Of a DNA stretch of 64,000 nucleotides, positions 1 to 22,532 are shown piece after piece (within the stretch, counting starts at the first letter, position 1; every line of letters begins with the position of its first letter). Made by a program: the position numbers and the translations under genes. The DNA lies in the NCBI GenBank assembly GCA_964020155.1, contig OZ026552.1, forward strand, positions 3,297,144-3,361,143, in the 5' to 3' direction. Source of the DNA: Chondrilla cf. caribensis. Its lineage: Eukaryota; Porifera; Demospongiae; Chondrillida; Chondrillidae. The notes under the pieces are model-generated. The model saw nothing but the letters and a program-made list of their open reading frames with translations. It was not told where the DNA came from and did no database searches.

Positions 1-18
1 ATGTACAATAATGTACTA

Positions 19-224
19 TTTAGTGGTTAAGACATGGGCATGAGGACGGTGTGACATAAAATACCAAGTCCCGAGGGCGAGTGAATTTTATATGTCATAC
101 TGCCCGAGTGTCCATGTCTTAACCAGTATAGCACCCGTTGCCAATGTTTTAAACTGTTGCTAACGGTTTATACATTATAAAATTGCTGTATAATAGTACT
201 GTTTCTATGGTAATGGATGATATA
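19..224. mobile_element. Composite hairpin MITE, copy 1
   Basis: Two nested inverted repeats lie side by side. The left half has arms GGTTAAGACATGG / CCATGTCTTAACC around an inner TGACATA/TATGTCA pair and a CCGAGGGCGAG core. The right half starts TATAGCACCCGTTGCC and ends GGTAATGGATGATATA. A second copy with the same order of parts lies at 50243-50453. No coding capacity. The superfamily is not clear to me. Confidence 0.75.
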
Positions 225-327
225 CTTAAGAATTCACTATAGAAGGATAATATGAGGTCTATTTGTCTGAGTAAATGTGTATATATATAGTCCACGTATG
301 CATACTTGTGTATAAGCATGAGCACGT

Positions 328-332
<5 letters not shown>

Positions 333-407
<75 letters not shown>
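333..407. repeat. (CA)n microsatellite in POLR3F intron 1
   Basis: An uninterrupted CA tract on the plus strand, so GT on the sense strand of POLR3F. It begins exactly at the splice donor of the first coding exon: the donor GT is the first repeat unit. Confidence 0.95.
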
Positions 408-409
<2 letters not shown>

Positions 410-626
410 TAGATAACAGCCTCTGTAGAGCCTTTAATCGCTTTCCAGCGTCAATTCCAGGGTATTCAACAGTAATCATTTCGTCAGTAACTCCTCCAGG
501 ATTTCTGACGCAAAGCTGCAAGATACCATCTTCCAAACTAACAGGGTCGGGAATTGTGGAACTGCTTCCTCCATCCCTTGAATCTTGAAAAAGGATAGGT
601 TCTTGTTTGACAGTAACACTGGCCAT
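408..626 (-). CDS. POLR3F: DNA-directed RNA polymerase III subunit RPC6, first coding exon (partial)
   Basis: RPC6 is the Pol III subunit of the RPC3-RPC6-RPC7 subcomplex, used in open-complex formation and TFIIIB contact. This exon encodes 73 residues starting MASVTVKQEP. From about residue 28 it matches the first winged-helix segment of animal RPC6: DPVSLEDGILQLC, then GVTDEM and ALQRLLS line up with human DPVEIENRIIELC, GITDQV and AINRLLS. The start is the internal Met at 626 rather than the upstream in-frame Met, because it gives the usual N-terminus. The exon ends in phase 0 at a donor made of the GT repeat. The rest of the gene lies off the left edge; no further exon was seen in 1-332. 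The gene is divergent from SOD1. Confidence 0.85.
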
Positions 627-939
627 AAATCTATCCACGAACAGCAACCGCAGTACTTGTAGTTACAAATTCTGTTCGCCTGGTGTACTGGTCGCCATTT
701 TTACTCTACGGCTGTCCCGAAAATGCCGAAAACCCTCTCGAAATCCCTGCTGATTGCTCCTCGTGGTGTTACCGCTCATTTGGTCCACTAGAAGGTGAAC
801 GAGTTTATTCATTTGGTGTCATCACTCATTTTAGTATTGTAATAGCTATTCGTGTGCTCTTGTTTGGCGCAGTTGGCGAATTTCTCTCAGCAACGTTTAG
901 TGACTCCATTTAAGTCTACACTCCGTCCGGTTGATCGTT
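627..939. promoter_or_regulatory. Shared promoter region between POLR3F and SOD1
   Basis: 313 bp separate the two divergent start codons. It contains GCCATTTTTA (694-703), the reverse complement of a YY1-like AAAATGGC core. The same 10-mer recurs in the TIMM10B/TMEM214 and PICALM promoters. No TATA box is obvious. Transcription starts were not located. Confidence 0.5.
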
Positions 940-3600
940 ATGGAAGCTATCTGTGTTCTTCGTGGTGAACAGGTCAAGGGAACGTTGAGGTTTAAAGTAA
1001 GTTTGGTTACCGTCTATCTAGTCGTGACGATGCAAACACAGACAGTACTAAATGCGGTGAATGTAAGCTTGGATTTACTTCAGTGGTGAAAATTATCTGA
1101 AGACAGACACTTACTTCCGGTTATTTTATAAGCTTCTTGGTCTATTTCTGCTGACTTGTCTGGTCGAAGAAGTTTCACGTACTTCAAAACTATACTCTGA
1201 ACGCTTGGTTAAGAAGACTGTAATTTAATTTTCGATTCTGAACTTGTTTCACTTCTCGGATGTTAATTCGTCCCTACAAACAAACTTTATCACGAAGTGA
1301 ATGTTAGAAAGTGGAAAGTGGATGTTTTGGGCACTACCGCTCTGGCCTATCATCTATTTGAGTAGTGATTGCTGAAACACCCGAGGCAGTGGCTCAACCA
1401 TAGACCCTATGTTCAACAAATTTTTTATGTTGGACCAAATTTCATCTGAAGTCAGCACATCATAGACGCTCGGTAGCGTCTATGATCGCACCCAATATGA
1501 GACTAATCAATGCATACCACGGTGTTTTCCAGACCCAACTGATCCACCAACCACTCCACTTGTTTACAATGTGATCACTGTTATTCATTCCGCAAACGAA
1601 AACAGTGTGGTCCTATGTGTACATGTGGGCCTGTACTGGGTTTTTGTAATTTATGTTTACTCACCTACTTGGTCTACTCCAGGATCTTGGCAATGGTGAA
1701 ACTCATGTTACCGGGGAAGTGACTGGCTTGGTACAAGGAGAACACGGATTCCACATCCACCAGTTTGGGGACTACTCTGCAGGGTGTATCAGTGCCGGGG
1801 GCCATTTCAACCCTTCTGGGAAGAACCACGGTGGACAAAAGGATGAGGAGAGACACGCTGGAGATCTTGGTAACATCACTGCTGGTGCAGACGGGGTAGC
1901 ACTTGTGGATATCAAAGACGCCCAGATCCCTCTATCCGGTCCCAACTCCATCATCGGACGTAGTGTGGTGGTGAGTACTATTAGGTACTGTAGGTACAGT
2001 TTGTGTATGTGGTAGAGCTGGGAATCAACAGTAATTTTCAAATCAATTATTAGTACATAGTAACCGATTGATTGATTGATTAGTCACCGGAAATAATTAT
2101 GCAGGCTTACCAGGAAACCACTTTCACTTTATCACACTGAGTAGTCATCCAATAGACTGGAAGTGGAATCTATAGAGTCTTTTTCACATTTCAGATACTC
2201 TTGAAGTACAGAATTGAACCCATGGAGTGAAGGTTCTGGGTAAAAAGTAGGGGTGGCTTCCCTTTCTACTCACTTAATTCCTTCCTGTAATTTATCAACT
2301 TGCTATCAGATTTGAAATGAAAATCAATTGATTAATCGATTAATCGATTAACCTTCCCAGCACTAGTATGCAGCATGTGTCTATATTGTATGCACAATGC
2401 ATGCAGGGTGATTAGTGTAAGTAGTAGGTGTCTATAATTATTAAGTACAATAATATGTATCTGTATGTGTATGAATTTCTGTATAATAGTAGTATGTGTT
2501 TGTATATATGTATAGTGTATATACAGTGCAACTTGCTTCGTAAGTACCTGGATTAATACGCACTCCTGGTTAGTGAGTACACCTCACTCAGTCCCTAGCT
2601 TATGTACACTATGTCAACCAGTACTGATAGTAAGTACCTCTGATAAGAAGTACAGAGTTGGTGTGCCCTTCAAGGTACTTACTAAGCAAGTTGGACTGTA
2701 GTGTGTATCTGTATGTGTTTGTACATACAGCGTCTTTGTTATGTGTCTTATAATGTACAATATTGTACGTATGTGTCCACGTGATGTGCATTAAATTACA
2801 CTGTGTGTACTTTGTGTCCTGCTTGTCTAGTCTACGTCCTTTTGAGATCCTCATATGGGAGTGTGTTCTATTAAATAGCTTTGTATTGGCTTCATAACAG
2901 ACTCATCAACTAATTAAAGTGCCTTTCCTCCCAGTGTGAAATTTATGATGATGGAGATGCCATTCCAGTGTGGAATAGATCTTTACCAAATTGACATTCA
3001 AACATGAAACTAGTCTCCCTTATTCTCAAATCAATTGTGAGTCCTTGGAAGATGGTTTCAAGAGTATCTTCAAAGAGCTTTCATTTTCCAAGCTATCTCT
3101 AAGTCCATCAGTGTGTGTTTCTTTGTCTTATCATGGATGCAATGGCTTGCATTCAAGCACACACATGCCTCATCTGTGTCCGGTTGGTGATGATAAAATG
3201 TGTAATATCCACACTGTTATTATTTTTCTATTGTTTAAATGTTACAGTGAATACTCGTTAATCCGCCGCAATTCTTTTTCAAAGAATATGGCGGATTAAC
3301 GAGTTTGGTGGATTAATTGGATATTCATTGGTACTTGTACATTATATTGGTACTGGGAAGTTGTGGCGAATTAAAAGGTTTGGCAGATAAAGTGGTGACG
3401 GATTAATGAGAATTCACTGTATTTATTTCTTTGTATATGTTGTTAGTCTGTTATTTTGTTGTTCACATGTCGTCCATCTTTCTCAGGTACATGCTGACCC
3501 AGATGATCTTGGTAAAGGGGGGTTCCCCGATAGCTTGACCACGGGACATGCAGGAGGCCGTCTTGCCTGTGGGGTCATAGGCTTTGCCAAACCCCAGTAG
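940..3600 (+). CDS. SOD1: Cu/Zn superoxide dismutase
   Basis: Converts superoxide to oxygen and hydrogen peroxide. Exons are 940-996, 1683-1970 and 3487-3600, encoding 152 residues (human 154). All junctions are GT-AG and phase 0. Metal ligands are present. Copper: H43 and H45 in [10 protein letters not shown]60 and H117. Zinc: H60, H68, H77 and D80. The disulfide cysteines C54 and C143, the catalytic arginine R140 and the C-terminal RLACGVIG signature are all present. No signal peptide is visible, so a cytosolic enzyme is expected. Exon 1 is short and encodes the first strand ([14 protein letters not shown]). Intron 2 (about 1.5 kb) carries three MITEs. Nothing looks broken. Confidence 0.96.
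2013..2364. mobile_element. hAT-like MITE in SOD1 intron 2
   Basis: The ends are an imperfect inverted repeat built on AGNGCTGGGAA / TTCCCAGCACT. Stacked ATTGATTGATT and AATCGATTAATCGATT blocks lie just inside. Related copies lie at 23824-24182 and 49587-49941, the former in opposite orientation. The TIR resembles hAT elements (CAGNGNTGGG), but I could not confirm an 8-bp target duplication. Confidence 0.65.
2524..2698. mobile_element. MITE family C (TA-CAGTGCAACTTGC ends)
   Basis: Ends CAGTGCAACTTGCTT and AAGCAAGTTGGACTG form an inverted repeat flanked by TA on both sides, as expected of Tc1/mariner/pogo-type insertions. Other full or partial members: 27490-27720, 34635-34814, 43620-44052, 48330-48495 and 50504-50682. 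Confidence 0.75.
3245..3419. mobile_element. MITE family B (TA-CAGTGAATNCTCGTTAATCC ends)
   Basis: Begins CAGTGAATACTCGTTAATCC and ends GGATTAATGAGAATTCACTG, flanked by TA dinucleotides. The termini resemble pogo-group elements. Other members: 11088-11254, 11422-11595, 24211-24443, 35316-35492 and a decayed copy at 52886-53043. Confidence 0.8.
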
Positions 3601-3857
3601 TAGGAGCTGATTCAAGGGCCAACAACTGCTCTTTGTTGCATCATGCTAAATCCATGAACTTAGATTTTGACCTTGGTTTGTATTAATTTAGGATTTCTCA
3701 TAGTTGTGATGATGTTAATACAGTAACAAGCTGAAAGATCTCTGTCTGTGATATTCCTGTACTTGTGTGTCGGGGAGCTCGAGGGGTAGAACGCGTGTGC
3801 GTTTGTGTGAGAGTATGTCTCTTCAGTCGTCCAATAAGGAAGGAATGTACTATCCCC

Positions 3858-3950
3858 GCTGCGCGTAGTCTGACGTAGCTAGACCCATTTCCGCCTCCAA
3901 TTTTAAAATTGGGACTAAAATTGGAGGCGCGAATGGGTCTAGCTGCGCGT
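3858..3950. mobile_element. Hairpin MITE upstream of GGCT
   Basis: Near-perfect long palindrome: GCTGCGCGT...AGCTAGACCCAT...GCCTCCAATTTTA faces TAAAATTGGAGGC...ATGGGTCTAGCTGCGCGT. A related hairpin with a GCCTCCATTTTT core lies at 5115-5240. It sits about 100 bp before the GGCT start codon and could form a cruciform or affect that promoter. Confidence 0.7.
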
Positions 3951-4054
3951 GGAATCCACTAGCCCACTGGGCGACTATATAATTACCGAGCGGTTCATAC
4001 CAGCCCATCAGGCGACTATAATTTTTTCTGCCTTGAAAGCATAGAAAGTAGACA

Positions 4055-4576
4055 ATGGCCTCGGGGTCCGTTCGTCGTTGTTTCTATTTTGCTTACGGTT
4101 CGAATTTAAGCCGCTGGAGGATAAGCATTAACATCCCTTCAGCTGTATTCCATCGTGTTGGTCGCCTAGAGGGATTCAAGGTGGTGTTTAGAAGCTTGAA
4201 AAGAGAACCCCTTTCGGGCCCTTGGAGAGGAGCTGTAGCAACCATTCTCCCCACAGAAGATGCGGTCTGCTTTGGAGCAGTTTGGTCCATCGATGAAAGC
4301 GAAGTTTCAGCACTCGATGCCCAGGAAATGGGATACAAACCGATGAGCGTTCAAATACGTGTTGGTGAGGAGACACTCCTGTGCAGGACTTATAGACAGG
4401 AACGTTTACCGGAGTACGACCCGTCCATGGACAAACCTTCCCCAAACTACCTAGAGTGCATCTTAAATGGCGCCAGAGAGTGCAGCCTACCGCCGGACTA
4501 CGTTAAAACACTTGAGCGTGTAGAACATAACAAATACGTCGGTCCTGTGGATGTGAAACAACCGAGTACTGACTGA
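4055..4576 (+). CDS. GGCT: Gamma-glutamylcyclotransferase
   Basis: Glutathione-cycle enzyme that converts gamma-glutamyl amino acids to 5-oxoproline and the free amino acid. A single intronless exon encodes 173 residues, close to the roughly 188 of human GGCT. The substrate-loop signature YFAYGSNL is at residues 11-18. The LDAQEMG motif aligns with human LDEQEGV, placing the catalytic glutamate at E91. NPSA-like IPSAVF, WRGAVATI and NYLECILNGARE also match the family in order. The start at 4055 gives the family N-terminus with an ACAATGG context. An AATAAA at 4747 gives a short 3' UTR. It is probably cytosolic. Absence of introns is unusual beside its intron-rich neighbours and could reflect an old retrocopy, but the frame is intact. 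Confidence 0.92.
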   Translation: MASGSVRRCFYFAYGSNLSRWRISINIPSAVFHRVGRLEGFKVVFRSLKREPLSGPWRGAVATILPTEDAVCFGAVWSIDESEVSALDAQEMGYKPMSVQIRVGEETLLCRTYRQERLPEYDPSMDKPSPNYLECILNGARECSLPPDYVKTLERVEHNKYVGPVDVKQPSTD

Positions 4577-4746
4577 TAATGTCAGCTTGTTAATGATGAA
4601 ATCATTTTGAGCGTCACAAGTCAGTTTTAGAGTTTATTAGTGACTCATTATTAATTTATGTATTTAACTTAACTTTGTGTTTTTAAACGAACATGTTACT
4701 TCGGCTTTGAATGCTGTATTCTAAACAGGCACTTCATTGAGCACTC

Positions 4747-4752
4747 AATAAA
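4747..4752 (+). terminator. Polyadenylation signal of GGCT
   Basis: AATAAA about 170 bp after the GGCT stop codon. It is the first canonical hexamer downstream. Confidence 0.6.
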
Positions 4753-5114
4753 TCATATCTGTCAGTTCTCAAATGTACAAGTTTAACGCCGGCATTGCAA
4801 TCAATTGTGATTGATGTGATGTTCAAGTACCCCGTTAACTAGTCTCGTTCCCAGACCCACTTCTGGTTGCCATTTTATTCTGCCAAGGGTTAACATGCAT
4901 CCTTGACCTACATGTGCATGTACATGCAATAATACATGATGTAAGGGAGCATGTGGGCTACCTGCATTCCAACACCAAATTAACCTGTACTCAGCTGGTT
5001 GACATCCCAGAACGACTGCTTCACTGCAAAATAAAAGGTTCCTTAGATCCGCAATTATTCAAAATTCAAATAAGCGCCTACAACAAGCTAGTTATGATAT
5101 AGGGAGCAGTTCAA

Positions 5115-5240
5115 TGGCTCTGCTTAGTCTCACGTAGTCCAGACCTGCTTCTCGCCTCCATTTTTATAAATATGATGTCATAATTGTAAAAATGGAGGCG
5201 AGACTAGGCTCTGGGCTACACGAGACTAGGCTCTGCTAGG
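5115..5240. mobile_element. Hairpin MITE, second member of the GCCTCCA family
   Basis: Core arms CTCGCCTCCATTTTTATA and TTGTAAAAATGGAGGCGAG (about 5150-5203) flank an AT-rich loop. Outer GAGACTAGGCTC-type sequence is repeated. Same GCCTCCA...TGGAGGC core as the 3858-3950 element. Confidence 0.65.
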
Positions 5241-5694
5241 GACCAAATGATTTGTATATCACACCTTTGGTTTAGTGGTGACTGATTAATATAGTTTCCA
5301 CGCACTCCATGTGGTAATGATTATTGTTAACATAACAACCTCTTCCAGTCTTTGAAGAATACTTGCATACTGACTTGATTCATCTTCGAGTCTAGTTTCT
5401 GCAATATTATAATGAGCTAGCCATTTGTTCAATGCTTCATTATTATACTTTCAGCAGTGGCATTGTAGGCAACTTACCATTCTTCAAAATACTTTACAAC
5501 CGGACCCACACGGTACTTCGTCTGTATTTGTGCATGCATGTTGAATTGTTTGTTGTCTGTTTTCTCAGATGGCAGAAGAACAGAATTATTACTAAACCTC
5601 GGCTCAACCTCAGTCTAGCATTCCATTACAGCCACAACATGCATCATCCTCATATAATTGGGTAATATCTACTTCTTATCTACATATTGATATA

Positions 5695-5893
5695 CAGTGG
5701 GGCCTCTTTATAAAGGACACATTGGGACCAGGTAATTTGTCCACTGTAGAGAGGTTGTCTACTCTTCAGAGGTGGAAAATATGTGTTAGCACTATAGGAA
5801 AGTATATTTTGGTGCCTTACAGAGTGTCCTTTGTATGGAGGTAATTTCTATGGTGTCCTTTATTGGGAGAGTCCTTTGATAGAGGTTCCACTG
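5695..5893. mobile_element. MITE family A (TA-CAGTGGNNCCTC / AAGGACAC)
   Basis: Left end CAGTGGGGCCTCTTTATAAA, right end TAGAGGTTCCACTG, TA on both sides. The interior carries GGACACATTGGGACC and GGAGGTAATTTCTATGGTG. Further members: 17372-17593, 47128-47325 and 56472-56670, plus decayed copies at 39345-39418 and 53325-53553. Confidence 0.8.
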
Positions 5894-6393
5894 TATTATT
5901 ATATTGAAATGGTGAAGTATTAGATAATGATAATGATTAAAATAATAATTTGATATCAATGTACATGAAATTTAACAATAAATTAAATCATAGAATATAC
6001 TGTATAAACTGTGAGATGTGTTATGTTGAGTTTCCAGCGAAAGAGATGATTGACAATGTGCACATGACTGTGTCCATGAATAGGTGTACGTATATACAAA
6101 ATACTCTGTATGGTGTATGATCAGTATCAGTTCTTTGGGAGCACACAGTGAAAAAATCTCATGAATAGACACCTGTACACAGGGAATGGTCTAGTGATAA
6201 GGTAAAATTGTAATTACTGGTACATATGAAGACGCCTATCAATAGTGTAAATCTATAGTAATAAAACGTAAACACATGCACATTTTATAAGGATGTTTGA
6301 ATACGTGTATGTGCACATACACAGATAAGTACATAGTGACACTTGCATACAAGTGTACATGTATACACACATGCACGCATGCACATGCACACG

Positions 6394-6410
6394 TACACAC
6401 ACACACACAC

Positions 6411-6461
<51 letters not shown>

Positions 6462-6530
6462 TGCACACACACACACACACATGCACGCAAACACACACGC
6501 ACGCACACACACAGACAGCTGCAATCTTAC

Positions 6531-6592
<62 letters not shown>
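6394..6592. repeat. CA-rich microsatellite cluster
   Basis: Two CA tracts (about 6394-6509 with CG and TG interruptions, and 6535-6591) separated by a short unique spacer. They lie just beyond the TIMM10B stop codon, on its 3' side. Confidence 0.9.
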
Positions 6593-6594
<2 letters not shown>

Positions 6595-6662
6595 TACAAT
6601 CTTACCCTTCATAGATCAGGGAGACCTGTCCATCACAACACAAGTATATACATTTAGTCCCA

Positions 6663-7725
<1,063 letters not shown>

Positions 7726-7749
7726 TTTTATTCTTGGGCAACAATCAAA
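7726..7749. promoter_or_regulatory. 24-bp divergent start interval of TIMM10B and TMEM214
   Basis: Two start codons on opposite strands are 24 bp apart. Each sits in an AAAATGGC context: TAAAAATGGCTACC for TIMM10B and CAAAATGGCGTCC for TMEM214. This resembles YY1 sites and the TISU element (consensus SAASATGGCGGC), which drives both transcription and initiation from very short 5' UTRs. The 5' UTRs must be extremely short, overlap, or start inside the opposite gene. Confidence 0.6.
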
Positions 7750-17121
<9,372 letters not shown>

Positions 17122-17209
17122 GAACGGCCTTACCGTAACTATAATATTACACAATGTCAAGTGGCTGTTGATCAAATTTATTGTTTTTACATGTTATAAA
17201 TTTAATTTG

Positions 17210-17215
17210 AATAAA
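17210..17215 (+). terminator. Polyadenylation signal of TMEM214
   Basis: AATAAA 89 bp after the TMEM214 stop codon. Confidence 0.7.
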
Positions 17216-17371
17216 ACTAAGGCTGTTTGTGTTGGTAAAATAATATCAATGGTGTACTACTGAAATAAGCATATTATATATGGGTGGATGTATGCAGGAT
17301 ACACAGTACTAGTTGATCTTCATACATGGTAGATAACTTTATGCTGCTATAATCTATAATGGAAATGTATA

Positions 17372-17593
17372 CAGTGGAACCTTCACTAAAGGACACTCCG
17401 AATAATTAAGGACATGCACCATAGAAATTATGTACCTCTCTACCAAGGACACTTTCTAAGGCACCAAATTAAAAATTAAAAGACTTTCCTGTGATTCCAA
17501 CACATTTTCCACCTCTGAAGAGTGGACAACCTCTCTACAGTGGACATATAAAATGATTGGTCCAAATGTGTCCTTCATATAGAGGTCCCACTG
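17372..17593. mobile_element. MITE family A, between TMEM214 and PICALM
   Basis: CAGTGGAACCTTCACTAAAG at left, AGAGGTCCCACTG at right, TA at both flanks, GGACAC blocks inside. The remaining intergenic DNA (17216-18000) is AT-rich with no gene seen. Confidence 0.8.
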
Positions 17594-17999
17594 TATAATA
17601 TATATCTATTATATTAGCTTAGGCATGTATATATAAATACATATTATAATATATTGTAAATGTGTGTATTATACAATCACGTACATATAATATTGTACAT
17701 GTGTAGCATTGGGACTCAACTGAGAAAATATTATAGGAGAATAATTGAAGTTAATTTGAATATGAATCAACTTTTCACCAGATTAAATATGCTATATATG
17801 GTATAACGTGATATGTATATTATTTATCACGTGTCAAATGCTATAGCATATTCACACATGCATGACCAGTTTAGTACAAGGCTACATGTACATGTTTACA
17901 TGAGTACATGCTCACATGTACATGATATATGGATCAGCTGCGTATGCGGTTAGATAACACTTTCCAGTCTAGTAGCTGTGCCCACGTAGCACAGGGCGG

Positions 18000-18326
18000 T
18001 AAATATCGTTAACTACCACGCCACTGTAAAACAATCGCACGTTAAGTTCTTATGCGCCACGGCATCGATCACGTTCAACGTCGGCCATTTTTAATGTCGT
18101 AACATGACGTCACATGACCGTGTGAACGAACGTGACCATTGTAAGGAAGGCCCCCTCCTTTATAACTTCGTTTCTATTTTATCAGTTAGGTCGGTTAGTT
18201 TTGTCGTAAAATGCTTTCAAACTATTTGTTGGAGCGTGTTTGAAGAGAATGTACCTGTTCATTTTGTTCTCTGCAGCGCCTTTGTCCTAGGTCGCATCAG
18301 AGAGCTAACGGTCGTAGTCGAGTGCC
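18000..18326 (+). promoter_or_regulatory. PICALM promoter and 5' UTR region
   Basis: The sequence becomes CpG-richer than the flanks (ACGTT, GTCGG, AACGTGACC). It carries GCCATTTTTA at 18084-18093, the same 10-mer found in two other promoters here, and TGACGTCA-like CATGACGTCACATG at 18105-18118, a CRE-type palindrome. The transcription start is not determined. Confidence 0.5.
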
Positions 18327-18513
18327 ATGTCTGGGACAGTAATAGACAAGGCAACTGCCTTTAAAAACTCTATCACGGGAGCAGGTATCAACAAGATCGT
18401 CTGTAAGTCGTCCAGCCATGACTTGATGGGACCGAAAAAGAAGCACGTGGACTGTAAGTGGTGGTTATGTGGCCTTACGAGAGCGTGTGTGGTGTGTACG
18501 GTGTGTACTAGTC

Positions 18514-18551
<38 letters not shown>

Positions 18552-18553
18552 TG

Positions 18554-18599
<46 letters not shown>

Positions 18600-18601
18600 T
18601 G

Positions 18602-18663
<62 letters not shown>

Positions 18664-21600
18664 TTTAGTTAATTTCAGTTTCTTCCACTTTTGGTTGCTT
18701 TGTTTTCCTCATTTGTCAGCCAACCTCTAGAAATAGACACAATTTGAGATTTTCCTCACAAATACTATGCTTCCATCTGACATTTTCATTGAAGGAAGTT
18801 GGAGTATGTATATGCACATATTATATGTAGCGGTTAAGTCTCAGTATAGCCAACCATGTTCCCTCTATATTTCCTCTGTACACATCTGCATGACAATCCA
18901 ATGAAGTGTATGTACATATGTAAGTCTTTGATCTCTGATCACATACCCCTGTTCACTCTTGCATGATCTGTGGTCCTTTGTCTGTAATCGTTTTTCCACA
19001 GTCCCTTGTTCATTGTCCTTTGTCTGTCCCTGATCCCTATTCTGTGGTCCCTGATCCCTATTCTGTGGTCCCTCATCCCTGATCTATGGTTGGTGATCGT
19101 TTCTCCTTGATGCACGAATAAGTGACATATTGCATTTTGGAGGTGTACTGAAGTGAGATGTGAATGAGAGAAAATGGATTTATTGGCAACAACCCCCAAA
19201 GCAGGAAATCACAGATTTCCTATTATTCATTGTATCATATACACATTTTTAGAGCTGTACACACCTATTTTGCTGTATGTTTTATTGTGCGTGAATCTTG
19301 TGTTACACACGTACGTATGTATGTGTTCATTATGCACACGTATACCGTGCACATTCTCTTACACCTCTGTGACCAGGCATCTCGTATGTCAGAATCAACT
19401 GTGCTCACAGACCTCCACAATCTGGTGACCTTGTAGACCGGTACATCATTTGCTGCTCAATTGGTGCTGTATCGTCCAAGTCATGTGGTTCATATACGTA
19501 CGTATGTGCTTGTATATGTGTATGTGTGTAGCATACGTGTTAATTGTTTAACTATGTACACACGTATACATTTCAGAGAGAGATTCTCTATTTTGACCAC
19601 TATGTCCTTCTGTCTGTGGACCTTGTCCCATATGTTATCAAAAGTTTGAAGTATTAAGATGGAAGGGTAGTATAAAAACTCATGATTGTTTTTGGGACAT
19701 CCCTTTTTTTCTCCTCAGAATCCCTGTATTTGTGAGTACGTATGTACACTGTCCTTTCGTGTAGACCTGGCAGGTTGACACCTATGACACAATGTCTGTA
19801 TTATGTGTTCGGGTAGAGTAATATACATAGACCATTTCAGGAGTAGCGTTAGTACCGACGGTGAACCTGGACTAGTGTCCGTTCTTATACCTAGCCTACG
19901 TACTGCTGTGTGTCAGACCTGTGTATGTATAAAGTCCTTTCATTCACCTACGTACGTACATAGCTCAGTGACTGCACAGCAACCTATGTATAAAGCCCAT
20001 TCTTTTGTGTCCAAATTGATGACATTTGTACTGTAGCCTTGCATACCTATAAAGCAGTACACTCCCTGCTGTGTTTGTTATTGGCTGGTGACTACCATGT
20101 ATACAGTACAGTTGGTATAGACTGAGCTGAGAGGGGATGCCTGCTGCATGCAAAAAGCAGCTGGTTTATATTCACAGTACATATGTATGTATGATTGTAT
20201 GTATGTAGTGAGTTAGTTCCTCCAAGCAACCAACTGTGTACCTACTTGTCTAAGTGCACGTAACACTTCCCTCTCCTACTTTGTGAGATGGTCAGTTTAA
20301 GATAAACATCTACTCTATATGGTACATCCTACCTACGTACCTACGTACGTACTTACAGTATGACCATATGTTGTAGTGTATTTATGTACTTATATACATA
20401 CATGTTGAATAATGGGTAGCACGTACGTACCTATGTAATTACCATGAAGGGAACACCAATGCTGTACTTCGTGTTAGCAGCATGTAGTGCACATTGGCAC
20501 ACTAAGCCCAACTAATTGACAAAGCACGTACATATCTCCTGTGCATTAAGCCCATTCTTATTGACCACAGTGGTAATGAGACCACCTCAGTTATTGTAAT
20601 GCCAGTAATATGTAGGTGCACAACTGACCCACCATTACTCACCATGTACATGGTATGTACATATTTGCGTACGTACATACGTACATATGTATGTATGTAC
20701 AGTATGTGCACATGTACGACAGAGCACACGTGGACCACATTCTCTCAGTCTGGAATTTCCTCTACTGTGCACTGTTGCAACCAAAATTGGGGGTCACGTA
20801 CGTACGTATGTACATAGGTGGTTTCCAATTGGAGGTTCTCCAAGTATACTGGACTGTGTCAGTGACTTTGTATGTGTTTGCATTTACATTTTCACGAGTG
20901 GAAATGGAAGTAGGAAGATTGTAGAATCGAAAAAGAAATTTAATTTCAATGTCATGACCAACTACCAACATGCACATATTGTCATAGTTGTATAAACACT
21001 TATATTGGTGTAGTGGAGTCTCTTGTGAAGCTTTTCTCAACAAATGTAGGTACGTACGTACATACGTATGTGCATATGTACATACTTCAACAGTTTGTTG
21101 TGCATACGTACGTCCATATGTACTGTTGTATGCCTATGCATAAAGCCTGAAAAGTGAAGCTTTGATCACTGACCACTGAGGTCTGCCTTGCAATGATCCA
21201 ACGGTATAAAGGACAGGATTGCATACTTGAGCGATTGTGATGGTTTCCAACTCTCTCTCTTTCCCTTCCTCCCTCTCTCTCTCTCTCTGCATGTGTCTGC
21301 ATGGTGTGTGTGTATGTGTACTCTGTGTGTGCATGGTGTGTGTATGTGTACTCTGTGTGTGCATTGTGTGTGTGTATGTGTACTCTGTGTGCATGGTGTG
21401 TGTGTATGTGTACTCTGTGTGCATGGTGGGTGTGTATGTGTACTCTGTGTGTGCATGGTGTGTGTGTATGTGTACTCTGTGTGTGCATTGTGTGTGTGTG
21501 TATGTGTACTCTGTGTGTGCATGGTGGGTGGGTGTCCATGCGTGTATGTGTGAACCATGTGCATGAGTGTGCTCAGATGGCTTCTCCACACTCTCTCTCT

Positions 21601-22471
21601 GTGGGCTATGTTAATCAGGTTATAGTCTTTCACAGGGATTCTTGCCAACACAGCTATAGATTGAGTCAGTTCCTATGTATCAATGTACACATACATGCTC
21701 ACCTCACTGCTCGTGTGTTAAGGTGAATGTTTTTATAGTAATATGATGACAATGCAATAGATAGACTTCAGATATGTACGTACGTACGTATAAACGTACA
21801 TGTGTACGTACGTATATAGGTATGTATGTGAATACAGTGTAATGTGCTTGATAAGTGCTATGTACCCTGCTTATCACATACGTACATACTCCTGGTTAAT
21901 ACATACATACACTTAATTGGTCTAATGTATCTATTATATGTATGTCTATACGTACGTATGTTATCCAGTTCTAATAGTGCAGTGTACATTTGTGTACTGA
22001 TTTTCCTGGCTATGACACACATACGTGTGTACACTTCACGTTGTCCCTATCTCATGTTAGTACAGTACATACGTACATATGTATGTATGCATGTACGTAT
22101 GTTCACTATGACAACCAGTACTGATAGTAAATACCTACCTTCAACAATATTGGAATTACAGATTTGTTCTGTAATTTGGATGTATGTACCTGCTCTGAAT
22201 ACTTCTGTTATCACAGACTGCATTCTGGAGGAAGCCTTGTAAGGTCCCTAAGCATATTTTGAGCATTTTCCTAATATGGTCACGTTGGTTGTAGTACTAT
22301 TTTAGTACATAGTTTGTGTTACCTCCATGATAATAGTCATGGTTGCAATAATACCATATCATGAGAGAACTGTGATGTACAAAATTACATGCTGCATTGT
22401 TCCTCTCTTAAGTCAGTGTGTGTGTGTGCGTGTGTGTGTGCGTGTGCGTGTGTACCTGTGTGTGTGTGTGT

Positions 22472-22532
<61 letters not shown>

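Larger units (their letters stand above)
4753..6662. other. Intergenic region between GGCT and TIMM10B
   Basis: No gene found. It contains a hairpin MITE (5115-5240), a TA-flanked MITE (5695-5893) and a CA-rich microsatellite cluster (6394-6592). Short ORFs here show no recognisable protein features. The 3' end of TIMM10B must lie in the right part. Confidence 0.6.

Noticed and set aside
4914..5102. 62-codon ORF after GGCT
   Set aside because: No recognisable protein features, no splice or promoter context, and it lies between MITEs.
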